NCBI GenBank assembly: GCA_029378245.1
Contig: JARKIF010000081.1
Span: forward strand, 1-64,000
Reading direction: 5' to 3'
Length of the DNA stretch: 64,000 bases
Origin: Roridomyces roridus
Lineage: Eukaryota; Basidiomycota; Agaricomycetes; Agaricales; Mycenaceae
The notes below the pieces were generated by a model. That model worked only from the letters and a program-made list of their open reading frames with translations, ran no database searches and had not been told where the DNA came from. The position numbers and the translations under genes are program-made. How positions within the stretch are numbered: position 1 is the stretch's first letter; the number at the start of each line of letters is the position of its first letter. Positions 1 to 9,714 of this stretch are shown one piece after another.

Positions 1-1740
1 ATGGACCTCAACTTACCTTCTGCTTCAGTGAGCGCAATCGATGTGTGATTGTGGATATTCCTGACCCCTGATACCCGACTCAGACTCTTCACACCGACTC
101 TGTCGATGCCCTCCTGTCTCAGGTCGCAGAACTTGACATCTCGGCTCTACCGACGGAAGAGCAGGATTGTCGGTCAGACCAGCCCGACACAAACAATCAC
201 CTCATCTCATACCTACCCCCGGAAATCATGTCCGAGATCTTCATTCATTGTCTTCCGACCAAGCGAGAGGGCCTGGACTCGTTCCACTTCGCCGAAGCCC
301 CGTTTCTTCCATCTCGGGTCTGCAGCCGGTGGCGCCAAATCGTTTTTTCCACCCCCGAGCTGTGGACAGAGCTGGAGATCCACCTGGCCTCTCGAACGAC
401 ACGGGCGGCTAACATAGCCGAAACGTGGCTGGCTCACGCGCAGCACTGTCCACTCTCCGTAAAGTTTTTGGGGTCGGCCTCATATCTCGTCGACTCGGCC
501 AGCTTTTCCGAGACGTTTCGTCGATACGCATCAGGAATGCAATCGTTGGAACTGCTGGATATGGAGCACGAAGATTTGGAAAGCATGGCGGAGCCCATCG
601 AATTTCCCCTTCTTCGAAAATTATCCCTCTGCCTTCTCCATCACTACGGCCCACCTGCACTCGACGATCTTCAAGTGAAGATGTTCAGTGTCGCCCCACA
701 TCTTTCCCAAGTCCACTTGGGTCGAATTCCGACCCGAGCTTTCGCTCTCCCCTGGCCGCAGCTTCAGAAATTCACCGGCAAATTTTACCAATTATCTGAC
801 TGTATGGAGGCCTTGCAGCTCATGCCGAACCTCGTGGAATGCTCATTTTCGGTGAATTACGCCGGCTTGACCTCCCCCAACGTAGGGATGCTTCACCACT
901 CCCAAATGCGCGTCTTTACACTTTTCCGGTCGGTGGATGACGAGGGCTATTCCGATATCGATGACGACGACAACGCTGAACTCCTGGATTTTGTTACATT
1001 TCCCAATCTTAAAAAGTTTGGGCGGTTACTCATTGAAGTGCACTACCTGAAAGGTCTGCAGAAGCATTCCCCCAGTAGGCCCGCTTCTTTAGGGATTCGA
1101 ACCCACGGGTTCCTTTTTCATCAACTGTAACTGGGCCGATGGTTACCGCTAGACTAGGGTAACCCCTACATTTCCCAATCTTGAAACACTCCAACTTCAC
1201 GATATAAGAGACAACTTCCACGTAGGGGCCGTGCCTTCGTTTCTTGGACGTGGGCCACCTCCTCTGAAGCGCCTCGTCGCCCGTGCACAATGGGGATGCA
1301 CCAGTCTCATGCTCAACATGGCACCATTGTTGCAGCCTCATCTCACGGATCTCGAAATCGGGTACCCAGAAAAGCATTTCACAACCCACTTCTTCAAGTC
1401 TTTCGGCCATGACTCGGGATTCGTGCCGGGGCTGGAAAACCTTTATTTCCATTGCGGAGATACAGAACGATTCCGAGAGAGCAAGGAGGCTTCGCGAGAC
1501 TATGTACTGCAAATAGCGGGTGCATCTTTGACGAGTCGTGGGACTCTGGTTGGGATTACCCGATTGCGGGTCTTTCGTGCCATTGCAGACTCCAGGCGGG
1601 GGCCAAGGTCGAGCGAGGTATATCCGCTTCCGAGCGAAAGCGTCCTCGTCCCATTTAGAAGACTGAAACAGGAAGGCCTGAATGTTTATATTGGCACTCG
1701 GGGCATTTGGAGTGAGGAGGAAACTTGGGAGTTGATCTAA
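1..1740 (+). pseudogene. F-box-like protein gene, copy 1, disrupted by a SINE
   Basis: First of seven paralogous F-box-like genes; such proteins usually recruit substrates to SCF ubiquitin ligases. The F-box is readable from about 200 (YLPPEIMSEIFIHCLP, then VCSRWRQIVFSTPELW), followed by a long LRR-like C-terminal region. The ATG at 1 gives nine codons, and a 56-nt intron (28-83, GTGAGC...CTCAG) joins in frame to the next exon; this 5' end is my inference and the true start could lie outside the window. The frame stops at 1130 inside a 156-bp insert with a 16-bp target duplication (172 bp in total). Ignoring those 172 bp puts 228-1010 exactly in frame with 1183-1740, ending at the TAA at 1738. 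It is therefore a recently broken gene, unless the insert is spliced out or used as an alternative end. Confidence 0.75.
1011..1166 (-). mobile_element. tRNA-derived SINE inside F-box copy 1
   Basis: A 156-bp insert flanked by perfect 16-bp direct repeats (tacatttcccaatctt at 995-1010 and 1167-1182). On the minus strand the head carries a perfect RNA polymerase III A box (TAGTCTAGCGG, 1146-1156) and B box (GGTTCGAATCC, 1093-1103) about 43 bp apart, as in a tRNA. The tail ends in an A- and T-rich run next to the target duplication. Internal promoter, small size and target duplication together define a tRNA-derived SINE. The tail has no long poly(A). Its partner LINE is not visible here. Confidence 0.88.
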
Positions 1741-2052
1741 AGTGGGTTTGTCCTTCCTGGCCTCGATTTCGTGGTGCTAATGGAGAGCAAGATAGAATCT
1801 GTGGCCCGTTTGAATGGATATGGATTCCCAGAAAAATATTTGCATCATCATCTTGTGTATCCCTTGAATAATTACGACTGAACTTGGAAAGTGCAAGACA
1901 ATCTCAGTTTTTGCCAGGCCTAGCATCCAGTTGATCAACATCAGACTAACACGGTTGGGTCACAATTTGGCCTTTACATCCTGTTCCAAAAAATGGACCA
2001 CTCTACTTGCTACCTCATACGGAGCCTCCGCCGTCAGCTACATGTTCAAAAG
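1741..2052. other. Intergenic spacer
   Basis: 312 bp between the end of F-box copy 1 and the 3' end of the alpha/beta-hydrolase gene. The two genes converge here. I see no open frame, repeat or RNA signal. Confidence 0.5.
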
Positions 2053-3265
2053 TCAGGGTCTCATCAGGCGCAGTGCATTAAACGAACTCACATAATGACC
2101 CTTGCCTGGCATTTCGGTAAAGGAGGCCAGCAACGGGCGATCTTGCTTTACACTGGCCGCAATAAGATTCTGGATTTCCGGTAACCTACACAAGTCCAAG
2201 GTGTTCAGAGGGAGAAGTTCGAAGAGCCTTACCAAAATTTACGCGACGAACTTAGGACAAGATGGACGGGGAGTCGGTGTAAAAGGGTGCGAAGGTAGGT
2301 CATTAATTTCATTGAAGCCATCCCATTGTCGATGAACGCCGTCGTCTCTTGTTCCGCTGTAGTCTTGGTGGTAACACACCCCGGATTTTGTGGATCCGGA
2401 CAAAAGTAAGTCTCCTTTGAGCTCAATATTCAGCAGAGTAACACAATGATTTCGACGCCGGACGTACAGAGATTGTTTGCATGACATCCGGGTGAAACGT
2501 ACTCCATGGGAGGTGACTACCCAACCATGCCATAGCGTCCTCGACCGACTTCCACGATTTTGGTCGTTTATTGTTGGCCTTGCGGACGAATGGGTACATG
2601 ACCTTGTAGAGTGGTAAAGCTTCCATTCCGACCCACGGGCTCTCCACGAAAATCAACATCCGGATCGTGGCTGTACGTAAATCGCTCTGCTTGTTTAGAA
2701 GCTCGTGGCATTGGATGCTAAACAGTTTTCAGCTTTGCCGGTGCAGAATGTGGGAGAGCATACAGCGTAGCACAGCCACCAGAAAACCCAACACCGACGA
2801 TATTTTCCTTTTCTTCGGGAGAAAGCTCGTCGGAATTGAGGAGCGTCTGGATCGCTGTGGCGTATTGCAAGTTTATGACTACACAAGGCTGGTTCAGCGC
2901 ATCGCAACAAAGTGAAACCCAAGCTCACAAAGCTCGGTGTAATGCTCTTTCAGCACTCTGGCATTCAACAAAGCGGCGTCTCCGTGGTGGGGCCGTTCGA
3001 CGACCCAGGCGGAGTGAATATTGATTGAGCTACCGGAAAGGCGGAAGATCTCGTGGATGATTGGCTGCCATGTTTCTTGGTCTGGGAAAACCATGAAGCG
3101 CAAAACTGTAGAGTAAGAAGTTGAAAACATACTCAAGCCAATTCCTCCAGCAAATAAAAGTGTGGGCCCGGGCCTGCCAGAGTCTGGCTTGTATTGGGTC
3201 GCGATACATTGCAGAGGGCGGTCGTAGCAATAATTGAAGGTCACCGAACGAGAAACCAAGTGCAT
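2053..3265 (-). CDS. Alpha/beta-hydrolase family protein
   Basis: A multi-exon gene of the fungal alpha/beta-hydrolase group often annotated as toxin-biosynthesis-like hydrolases; the substrate is unknown. It starts at the ATG at 3265 (MHLVSRSVTFNYCYDR). The oxyanion-side segment TLLFAGGIGLS is followed by an intron at about 3082-3132 and then DQETWQPIIHEIF and NIHSAWVVERPHHGD. After another intron comes the nucleophile elbow GVGFSGGC (Ser nucleophile). Later exons carry the lid-like YFCPDPQNPGCVTTKTTAEQ, and the last exon carries GKGHYV, a good candidate for the catalytic His. The stop is the TGA at 2053. I count about five introns; exact junctions in the 2190-2700 part are uncertain. No frameshift is needed, so the gene looks functional. 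Confidence 0.72.
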
Positions 3266-3972
3266 CTCGGAAGAGAAGAGAATCGGATAGGCGAACGGAG
3301 GGGGACGTTAATCGCACGTCGTGCGTCTCCTGCGGAGTACATGTGGAGTTGCATTCATGGAGAGGCCGTCATTGTACCAGTGGGCAGTCTAAGAGGGATA
3401 GCGGCCCGCCATCCTATCTGGTTAAAGCGGGTGTCTGCCGACCTTTGCGGGATGCTGACCCTGGACGACGTCCGCGGAGGCGAGCATTAGAGGCTAATGT
3501 AGTGTAGCATCTGCCTAGTGTAGCATCTGCCTATTGTGTGTGACTGTGGCAACACACCTGGCCACTCAGCGTCTATCGGAGCCTTGGTTGAGGCCTTGAG
3601 GTGCCATTTGAGAAGATGGAAATAGCCGGGCGGCCCGGGTCGCAACTCACGGCATTGATCGAAACCTCAGTTTGAACAGAACGCTCATGTTGATACCGTG
3701 GAGATCGTGCCAGCCGACCAGTCATCAAATTAGACGGAAACGAATCTCAAGATTTCACGATTCCCTGGCTGAGTCCTTGTTCGGACTGGTTCCACTTGGG
3801 CTCACTCAGGACATGATTCCGATATCAGTTCCGAAGCTGCTGAAAGCCCTTGGCTGGCGGCGACCCGAAGCCGTTCCACCGTGTCGCCGCAAAACGGATT
3901 ACTACGCCGCCGCGTTCTCAGGTGTGAATGCTATAAAGATGTCCCTCGAATTTGGACTCTCTCAGCCCGACG
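3266..3972. other. Intergenic region between divergent genes
   Basis: About 700 bp separating the hydrolase start from the start of the cyclopropane synthase gene, so it must hold both promoters. A short imperfect tandem duplication (gtgtagcatctgcct) lies near 3503-3535. Small open frames here have no recognisable features. Confidence 0.45.
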
Positions 3973-5884
3973 ATGGACCAATTGACTTTGCGCTCCCGGG
4001 TCCTCGCAGGCAGCTCCGACGCATTTCCAGTCCGATTTTTTCTGCGATACGGTCTGTATTGTCTCTGGTCTTCTCTGTGCACTTGAATCTCATCTCTTCA
4101 AGCTCGCTCGGCTGCGTTTGCTCTCCTTCACCGAGGCATCACTCGTGGGCAGTTGATAATTGTGGACTCTGAAGGCAAACATGTCTTTGGTGAAGAAGCC
4201 AGCGAGTGCCGAGTCAACCTCACTGTACTCGACAATGCCATGTGGGGGCAAATATTTCTTTCGCATGATCTAGGCTGTATGTGCCCCAGATCTAGAGTGG
4301 GATGAAGTTGATTTTTATCTTCCAGTCGCCGAGGCATATATGCAAGGCAATTTGGAGGTTCCCGATCTCAAGGCCACGTTGAACGCACGCGTTTTCATTC
4401 ATTCGCCTGCTCCAACTGACCTCCGTAAAGTTGTTCCTTGACAATCGCGCGGGCCTCACTTTCATGGCGTCATCCTTGAATTTCTTGTTCGAGCTTGCTT
4501 CTTCCACCCTCTCGAACACGATCTTCAGACAAAACCTTGTCATGGCTCGAAAAAGCGCGGTATTTATTCACGCGTCAAGTTGGCAACTTCTTCATCTTAT
4601 CGCTCACAGGAACTTTCATACGACATCTCAAACGTCTTCATGAAGGTAATCATAATGTTCGTTGTAAATCCAGGACTCATTCGCGACCCAGTGCTTCTTG
4701 AGCAAAGAGATGATGTACTCAGCGGCTCTCTGGGGCGATGTCGAGCATGGACCCCGGGGTGACCTCAACCACGGTCCAACAGAGGGAGATCTCGAACGAG
4801 CCCAAGATCGCAAAATCCAACACTTTTTGAAGAACGCTCGACTTGTGCCTGGGGACCGTGTGTTGGAGATCGGGTCTGGATGGGGCGCGATGGCAATTGC
4901 GGTTCGGCGCTTTCTTTCTTTCTTCCAGTTGGATCGTCTAATCCAGTGCAGGCGGGTCGAATGGGATGCACAGTCGACTCGATAACACTCTCGAAAGAAC
5001 AAAAGAAAGAAGCTGACGAGAGGATTGCAGCTGCTGGACTTTCCGAGTTCGTCCGAGTTCACCTCTGCGACTATCGGGAAATGCCACCTTCTTTTGAACA
5101 CGCTTTTGACGCCTGCGTCAGTTGCGAGATGCTTGAAGTGAGTGTATGCGCATGTTTACTGCCCTATGTTGAAAATTTGCAGGCCGTGGGATACAAAAAC
5201 TACGGCGCATATTTTGAAGCTATCGACTGGGCTCTGAAACCGGACAAAGCCACCGTGGTCATCTCGGTCTCTACGCAGCCGGAGGATCGTTACTCGGAAC
5301 ATCAGTGAGTTTCGTTCTCAGCTCCCTGTGTATTCAAGTAACCGCTTGGCAGACCCGCGGATTTCATCCGGCGGTATCATTGGCCCGATAACTTTCTACC
5401 CAGCGCGACTGCCGTCATTTCATCCATGCAGGCTACTCTGAAAGGTAGATTCGTCCTGTTCTCTGCAGAGGATCATGGCAGACGTGAGTTCTTACTTGTT
5501 CAAAATCAAAATGGGACAGTTGAAGTAAGTGCCGGGCAGATTACTGTCGGACGCTTCGAGAATGGGGCAGGTCCGTGCCATCTTCCCTGATCTCGGATTT
5601 CAACAAACCAATTTCAACAGACGCTTCCACTCGAATTTCAAAGGCCCAATTCTCGAACACCTGCAACAAGAGTATCCCTTCCTCCGCGATCCGAAAAATC
5701 TCGAATTTTTCAAGAAAAAGTGGGCGTATATGTTTGTATATGCTGAGGTTGGGTATGCCCGGGCGTTTACGTCGTTGCATCATTTTGTGTTTGCTAGACC
5801 GGTGAGTGAGAATACGAATCATGATGAGGGGATGGGTTCTCATTGGCCGCTGGACAGGGCAACGTTGTGGAACCGTGTGCGTAA
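3973..5884 (+). CDS. Cyclopropane-fatty-acyl-phospholipid synthase-like methyltransferase
   Basis: A SAM-dependent enzyme of the mycolic acid cyclopropane synthetase family (PF02353), which in characterised members adds a methylene bridge across a double bond of phospholipid acyl chains. The start ATG at 3973 reads MDQLTLRSRVLAG, and an intron ending at TTCAAG joins it to ARSAAFALLHRGITRGQLII. Family landmarks follow in order: YDISN, the SAM motif VLEIGSGWGAMAI, GCTVDSITLSKEQ, CEMLEAVGYKNYGAYF (after an intron), ADFIRRYHWPD, YCRTLREWGRRF (after an intron at about 5570-5622) and KKKWAYMFVYAEVGYARA. A last intron (5802-5857) leads to a short FARPGNVVEPCA end with the stop at 5882-5884. Every junction I tried restores frame, so this compact gene with about ten introns appears intact. 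Confidence 0.85.
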
Positions 5885-5984
5885 AGTGCCAAGTTTTGGA
5901 TATCAATTTCAGAGTCGTCGTGAAACGGCGTGTTCTGCCAAGAGTTTTTTCACGTTCTTGTAGTCCTTTCACCAGATTGTTACG

Positions 5985-6310
5985 ATAGAATGAACTTTCT
6001 CGTATGCCGTATTTTCTCGAGCGTGTGATTCCTTTCAACATGGGGTGCTCGACGAAGAGCGGCTCATCCGCAACGTGCGCCAGCTGCCCAAGTTCAAGCA
6101 GTTTGAATAAGTTCGGCGAATGGTCTCGTCGTAACGGTAATTCTGAATTCAACCAACGACAAACTTCTCACCCGAGCATTCTATGTCGGCGTCGAAGTTT
6201 GCAAAAGTCTGGCTCTTCTTCACGGTGACGAGGACTGGCGGCCGATAACCTGGGAGGGCGCGATCCCACTGATTGCCAGCTGTGGACAGTCGATGATGTT
6301 GGATCAAGGT
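5985..6310 (+). other. Coding-like remnant of unknown origin
   Basis: Two stretches read like real protein but are not in one frame: GVLDEERLIRNVRQLPKFKQ ending at a TAA near 6110, and FYVGVEVCKSLALLHGDEDW with WEGAIPLIASCGQSMMLDQG over about 6180-6310. A GT-AG intron could join them in part, but no start codon or full gene is visible between the synthase stop and the next F-box copy. I do not recognise the family. It may be a decayed 3' gene fragment. Confidence 0.3.
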
Positions 6311-6369
6311 TGGAAACGGCATGCACGGATCAAACCTCTCTCCTCTTCTCCTCCACCTTAGTGGTCACC

Positions 6370-7821
6370 ATGCTTCCAGCCAATGCTACCCTGCGAACCC
6401 AGGTCTCGCAGCTCGCCCTGGAAATCTCGGCCACGAGAACGCGGTTGGCAGAAATGCAAGCCGAGTTGGTCAGTCTACAACACCGGCTGGATGCGGTCAC
6501 CTATCCCGTCTTGTCTCTACCGCCGGAAATCGTGGCCGAAATATTCATCCACTGTCTTCCACCTACACCCGAATGGCCCCGTTGCATCCACTCTGAGGAG
6601 GCCCCGTTAACGCGTTGCTTCTGTCACGAATTTGTAGCCACTGGCGTGGGATCGCCCTTGCTACCCCTGCGCTGTGGCAGCACCTCGATATCGACTTGAG
6701 ACGCCGCGAGAAACGAGCGGCTGATATAACCCAAACCTGGCTTGGGCGCGCTCGCGAGTTTCCATTTTTCGTGAGGATCACCGGGCGAGCCACGGAACTC
6801 ATTGGCTCCAACAAGTTTGCCGAGACGTTCCGTCGACATGCCCCAGGAATTCAGTCGCTGGAACTAGCAATCCATAAAGAAGACTTTTCTGTTGAGAGGA
6901 TGGTACAATCCTTTCAATTCCCCCTCCTCCGCCGATTGTCCATTCGCCTTCGGGAACATGCAGACATTTCGGATATACCCAAAGATCTCCGAGTCAAGAT
7001 GTTCCAGGACGTCCCCCAGCTTTCCCAGGTCGTGTTGCACCAGGTTCTGCCCAAAGACCTTGCACTTCCCTGGCAACAGCTCACGAAATTCACTGGTAAA
7101 TCGTTTTCACTGCCAGACTGCCTGGACACCCTGCGTAGCATGCCGAACCTCCTGGCATGTGCCCTTTCCGTGATCGAATCCTCGACGGACTACCCAGGGC
7201 TTGCCGTGTTTTCCCATACACGACTGCGCTCTTTTACTTTATTTCACTCACGGGACTATGGCAGTCCAAGGGCAAGCATGGAAATCCTCAATCTAATGGC
7301 CCTCCCCAATCTTGAGAGTCTCGAAATCTTGGATCTCAAATCCGACGAGCGCATGATTCTCGACTCATTTCTCCAACGCGAGCCCGCGCCTGCTTTGAAG
7401 CGACTCATCGTCCATCTGCGGTCCAATTACTGGGGCCACACGGCGCTGCCTTTGACTGCGGCGCCTTTTCTACAGCCTCATCTTACGGACTTGGAGATCT
7501 GGTATCCCGAAAAAGCCTTTACCCACGATTTCTTCGAGCGTCTCGGCCACGACTCGGGTTTCGTGTCGGGACTCGGGAAACTTGGGTTTCACTGCTACAA
7601 TGACCGGTATCCCGAGGACGTGGCTTCGCCACTTGATTTACTCAAAATCGCAGCCGTACCGGTAAAGAGCAGGAGGGATATGCCGGGGACGGGTGTTTCG
7701 TATCGTCGTGGTGGGCGGCAACTGGTTTTCCAAAGAGGCGGATTTGGCACCTTTCAAGGAATTGAAGGCGGAGGGTTTGGAGGTTTTTCTTGGCACAGAT
7801 GTCGCAAGAAACTTCATATGA
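6370..7821 (+). pseudogene. F-box-like protein, copy 2, with two frameshifts
   Basis: A paralogue of the local F-box family starting MLPANATLRTQVSQLALEIS (ATG at 6370), with an N-terminal coiled coil and F-box core YPVLSLPPEIVAEIFIHCLP. An extra 8 bp (ttaacgcg, about 6607-6614, within a palindromic CGTTAACG) interrupts the expected EEAP-LLLSRICSHW and shifts the frame. A second shift near 7690 separates VKSRRDMPG from RVFRIVVVGGNWFSKEADLA, which then runs to the family-typical end and a TGA at 7819-7821. Between the shifts the frame is fully open. A sequencing error could explain one shift but hardly both. The 8-bp insert could be a DNA-transposon excision footprint, although it does not copy its flanks. 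Confidence 0.7.
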
Positions 7822-8081
7822 GGTCAGTTTCTCATCTTTTTCCTTGGGCCCAGTGCTGGACTGACTCTTACGCCGATTCATAGAACAATAGTAAGTAGAC
7901 AAATACGCGTAGGATTATTCACAACGCCTGTAATGCAGCCTGTTCTTTGTGGCGACTGGTGAGCAGCGGGAATGGGTCCGGATGGGCCAAGCAAAGTTGA
8001 TTGTCGGTTCAAGTACGACATCAGTTTGTTTGTACTCGTTGTCTTTTTTCTTCCTTCAACCACCATCCGTTCATCCACAAT

Positions 8082-8273
8082 GTGAGTCTCCACTCCTTCC
8101 CTCTCTTCCCACTCTCGCTATGATGTTACACGAAATATATTTGCTACTCCAGAGGGCGCAAGCCCGATGAGACTACACTTTCCACCAAGATCTCTGATTC
8201 CTTTTTTTTTCGTTTTTTCGTTTTTTTGTTTCCGTCTCCGCTCCTGTGCGCCTTTGCTGACTGTTTTCCCCAG
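8082..8273 (+). other. snoRNA-bearing intron A of the decayed RPL7 locus
   Basis: GTGAGTCTCC donor, GCTGAC branch-like site and CCCCAG acceptor enclose a U24-type snoRNA whose D box is about 76 nt from the acceptor, a usual spacing for intronic box C/D snoRNAs. The exon to its left ends in CACAAT. The structure repeats in introns B (8401-8570), C (9037-9205) and a decayed D (about 9273-9443, where the donor has lost its GT). Confidence 0.65.
8115..8202 (+). ncRNA. U24: U24-type box C/D snoRNA, copy A
   Basis: C box ATGATGT (8120-8126), D' box CAGA (8150-8153), C' box CGATGA (8165-8170), D box CTGA (8194-8197). Two 12-nt guides are complementary to adjacent parts of a conserved large-subunit rRNA segment: CCACCAAGATCT (8182-8193) ends directly at the D box, and ATATTTGCTACT (8137-8148) lies before D'. 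Counting five bases upstream of each box predicts 2'-O-methylation of the C in AGAUCUU and the second A in GUAGUAGC, which match yeast 25S Cm1437 and Am1449, the known U24 targets. The rRNA sequence and numbering are recalled, not looked up. Confidence 0.88.
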
Positions 8274-8400
8274 GTAGGTAATCTTTTGCGTACGCGTCCG
8301 CAGCGCGCCTGCATGGAAGTGGGGGCTTCGTTGAATTCGACGCTGGTTTCCCTTCCTCTTCGGTTTCACAGCTCTCCGCCACCGATTTGTTCCATGACTG

Positions 8401-8570
8401 TGAGTCTCCAATCCTTCCCCCTCTTCCTCACTCTCGCTATGATGTTACACGAAATATATTTGCTACTTCAGAGGGTGCAAACCCGATGAGACTACATTTT
8501 CCACCAAGATCTCTGATTCCTTTTTTCTCGTCTCCGCTCCTGCGCGCCTTTTGCTAACTGTTTCCCCCAG
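8401..8570 (+). other. snoRNA-bearing intron B of the decayed RPL7 locus
   Basis: Preceded by ATGACT, probably the start of an ancestral first coding exon. GTGAGTCTCC donor, TTGCTAAC branch point and CCCCCAG acceptor are all intact. It is about 320 bp downstream of intron A and begins and ends almost identically, so the two arose by tandem duplication. The following exon-like stretch (gtagacaatctgttgcgtac) also resembles the one after intron A. Confidence 0.65.
8435..8522 (+). ncRNA. U24: U24-type box C/D snoRNA, copy B
   Basis: Lies exactly 320 bp downstream of copy A. C box ATGATGT (8440-8446), D' CAGA (8470-8473), C' CGATGA (8485-8490), D box CTGA (8514-8517). Both 12-nt rRNA guides are identical to copy A. 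Differences are confined to the linker and loop (ttc for tcc before the D' box, gtgcaaacc for gcgcaagcc), as expected under selection for guide function. Confidence 0.88.
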
Positions 8571-8716
8571 GTAGACAATCTGTTGCGTACGACGCAGGCA
8601 TAGAAATGGGACTCGACGCCTGCATACAATCCGACTTGACACTTGGCAGTCTGTTGACGGTTCGACCTCGTAGGCAGGCCCGTCAGGAGCGCCGGCGCCG
8701 GCGCCGCCGCCCGCAA

Positions 8717-8876
8717 GGTCAGTATTGTCTCCCTCTTCGCTCTCTCTTCAATATGATGCATACGTTTATTCGACGAACGGCTAGTGCAACGATGCTGCCT
8801 TCAATTAACCATCTTTCGGGACTGATTCTTCTTTTCTGCGTTCTGCTTGTTGCAAAGAAACTGACATCCATTCCAG
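8717..8876 (+). other. RPL7 intron hosting an snR39b-type snoRNA
   Basis: A GTCAGT...TTCCAG intron between the Arg-rich exon and the KRAESYVKEY exon. It carries a box C/D snoRNA in its middle. Yeast RPL7A and RPL7B also carry snoRNAs of the same target region (snR39, snR59) in an intron, which supports both the host and the guide assignment. Confidence 0.6.
8748..8830 (+). ncRNA. snR39b: snR39b-type box C/D snoRNA in RPL7 intron
   Basis: C box ATGATGC (8753-8759) and D box CTGA (8822-8825). The 13-nt guide ACCATCTTTCGGG (8808-8820) is complementary to the conserved large-subunit rRNA stretch CCCGAAAGAUGGU. The fifth base before the D box (C8817) pairs with the G of CCCG, predicting the equivalent of yeast 25S Gm805 (snR39b), two bases from the Am807 site of the RPL7-intronic snR39 and snR59. 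No clear D' guide was found. Target identity rests on recalled rRNA sequence. Confidence 0.75.
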
Positions 8877-9072
8877 GCTGGCGCAAAAGGTCGTCTTCAA
8901 GCGCGCCGAGTCCTACGTCAAGGAGTACTTGAACAAGGGAAGGCCCAAGGTGTACTTTGTTGTCCGCATCCGTGGGTGCGTGCTTTCTTTTGGTCAAGAT
9001 AACGTTCACTGACATCGGTCTAGTATCAATATGACTGTGAGTCTCTGTCACGATGTCTTGTTTCCTCGATCG

Positions 9073-9145
9073 TCGCTATGCTGTTACACGATTTCCGCTT
9101 TCTTTCAGAGGGTTCCAGCCTGATGAGAACACATTCCATATATAC
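9073..9145 (+). pseudogene. Decayed U24-type snoRNA, copy C, in intron C
   Basis: Aligns to copies A and B through gctatgctgttacacga, CAGAGGG and CTGATGAGA, but the C box is ATGCTGT, the D' guide is changed (gatttccgctttctttc), and both the second guide and the D box are gone. Its intron (9037-9205, GTGAGTCTCT...GCTAG) is still recognisable. Confidence 0.65.
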
Positions 9146-9302
9146 CTGCTCCTTCTCCCTCCCTTTCGTTCATTCTTCGAGCCTTGCTGCTCACTGTTCC
9201 GCTAGATCCTTTCGCGCCTAAGTATGGTCCCATGGATGCATGCTTTCGGCAATCTACGGGGGCCTCCTATGACTGAGTCTCCGTCCCCCTTTCCTCAATC
9301 GT

Positions 9303-9382
9303 CGCTATAATGCTACACGAAATCCATTGTTCCTTCGGAGGGTCGGAGCTACTTACATACATTCATCCTTTCATCTGATTCC
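9303..9382 (+). pseudogene. Decayed U24-type snoRNA, copy D
   Basis: Retains gctataatgctacacgaaat, a cggaggg remnant of the D' region and a CTGATTCC D-box region (CTGA 9375-9378), but both guides have been lost. The host intron donor reads ACTGAGTCTCC, lacking the GT, so splicing is probably lost as well. It is the most diverged of the four tandem units. Confidence 0.6.
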
Positions 9383-9445
9383 CCCCCGTTTTTCGCACAT
9401 CCCCTTGTCCTTTTCTTCGCCTCTTGCCCATTGCTTTTGCTAGAT

Positions 9446-9714
9446 GCATTTGCGCGGGCCTTGTTACATGATACTGCATGTATCCTGCTCCACTCTGTTC
9501 ATATGCTACTTATCAATCGATTCATTCTTTGCAAAAATGTTGTGGGACCGTGAGGGTGTCCTATACTTATCTTGAACTAAGGAAGCCTTGCTTACTTGCA
9601 TCCTCGTCCTAAACGCGCTTCTTTCCCTCTGCTCTGGGGTACTCGTATGCTACTCGTATATTTCATTGCATCATGGACATCGTACAGCACCGCTCTCGCA
9701 AGCGCGCTTAAGTA
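9446..9714. other. Spacer
   Basis: About 270 bp between the last snoRNA unit and the 3' end of the Atg22-like gene. Nothing recognisable was seen. Confidence 0.4.

Larger units (their letters stand above)
8641..9036 (+). pseudogene. RPL7: Partial RPL7 (uL30) ribosomal protein gene, degenerate
   Basis: Exon 8877-8975 encodes AQKVVFKRAESYVKEY and RPKVYFVVRIRG, recognisable as the central part of ribosomal protein L7/uL30. A 48-nt intron (8976-9023) at the RG/IN position leads to a short piece reading IN, which then runs directly into a copy of the ATGACT exon that precedes snoRNA introns. About 25 residues normally found between VKEY and PKVYF are missing. The upstream Arg-rich exon (about 8650-8716, with a GCCGGC triplet expansion) does not join in frame, and no C-terminal half is present. 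It is a broken, rearranged non-processed copy. The intact RPL7 must be elsewhere. Confidence 0.65.

Noticed and set aside
1082..1166. tRNA-like sequence with perfect A and B boxes on the minus strand
   Set aside because: No closing acceptor stem or convincing anticodon arm, and it lies inside a 156-bp insert with target duplications, so it is a SINE head rather than a tRNA gene.
3672..4172. 166-codon frame overlapping the start of the cyclopropane synthase
   Set aside because: A different frame from the spliced synthase exons, with no recognisable features.
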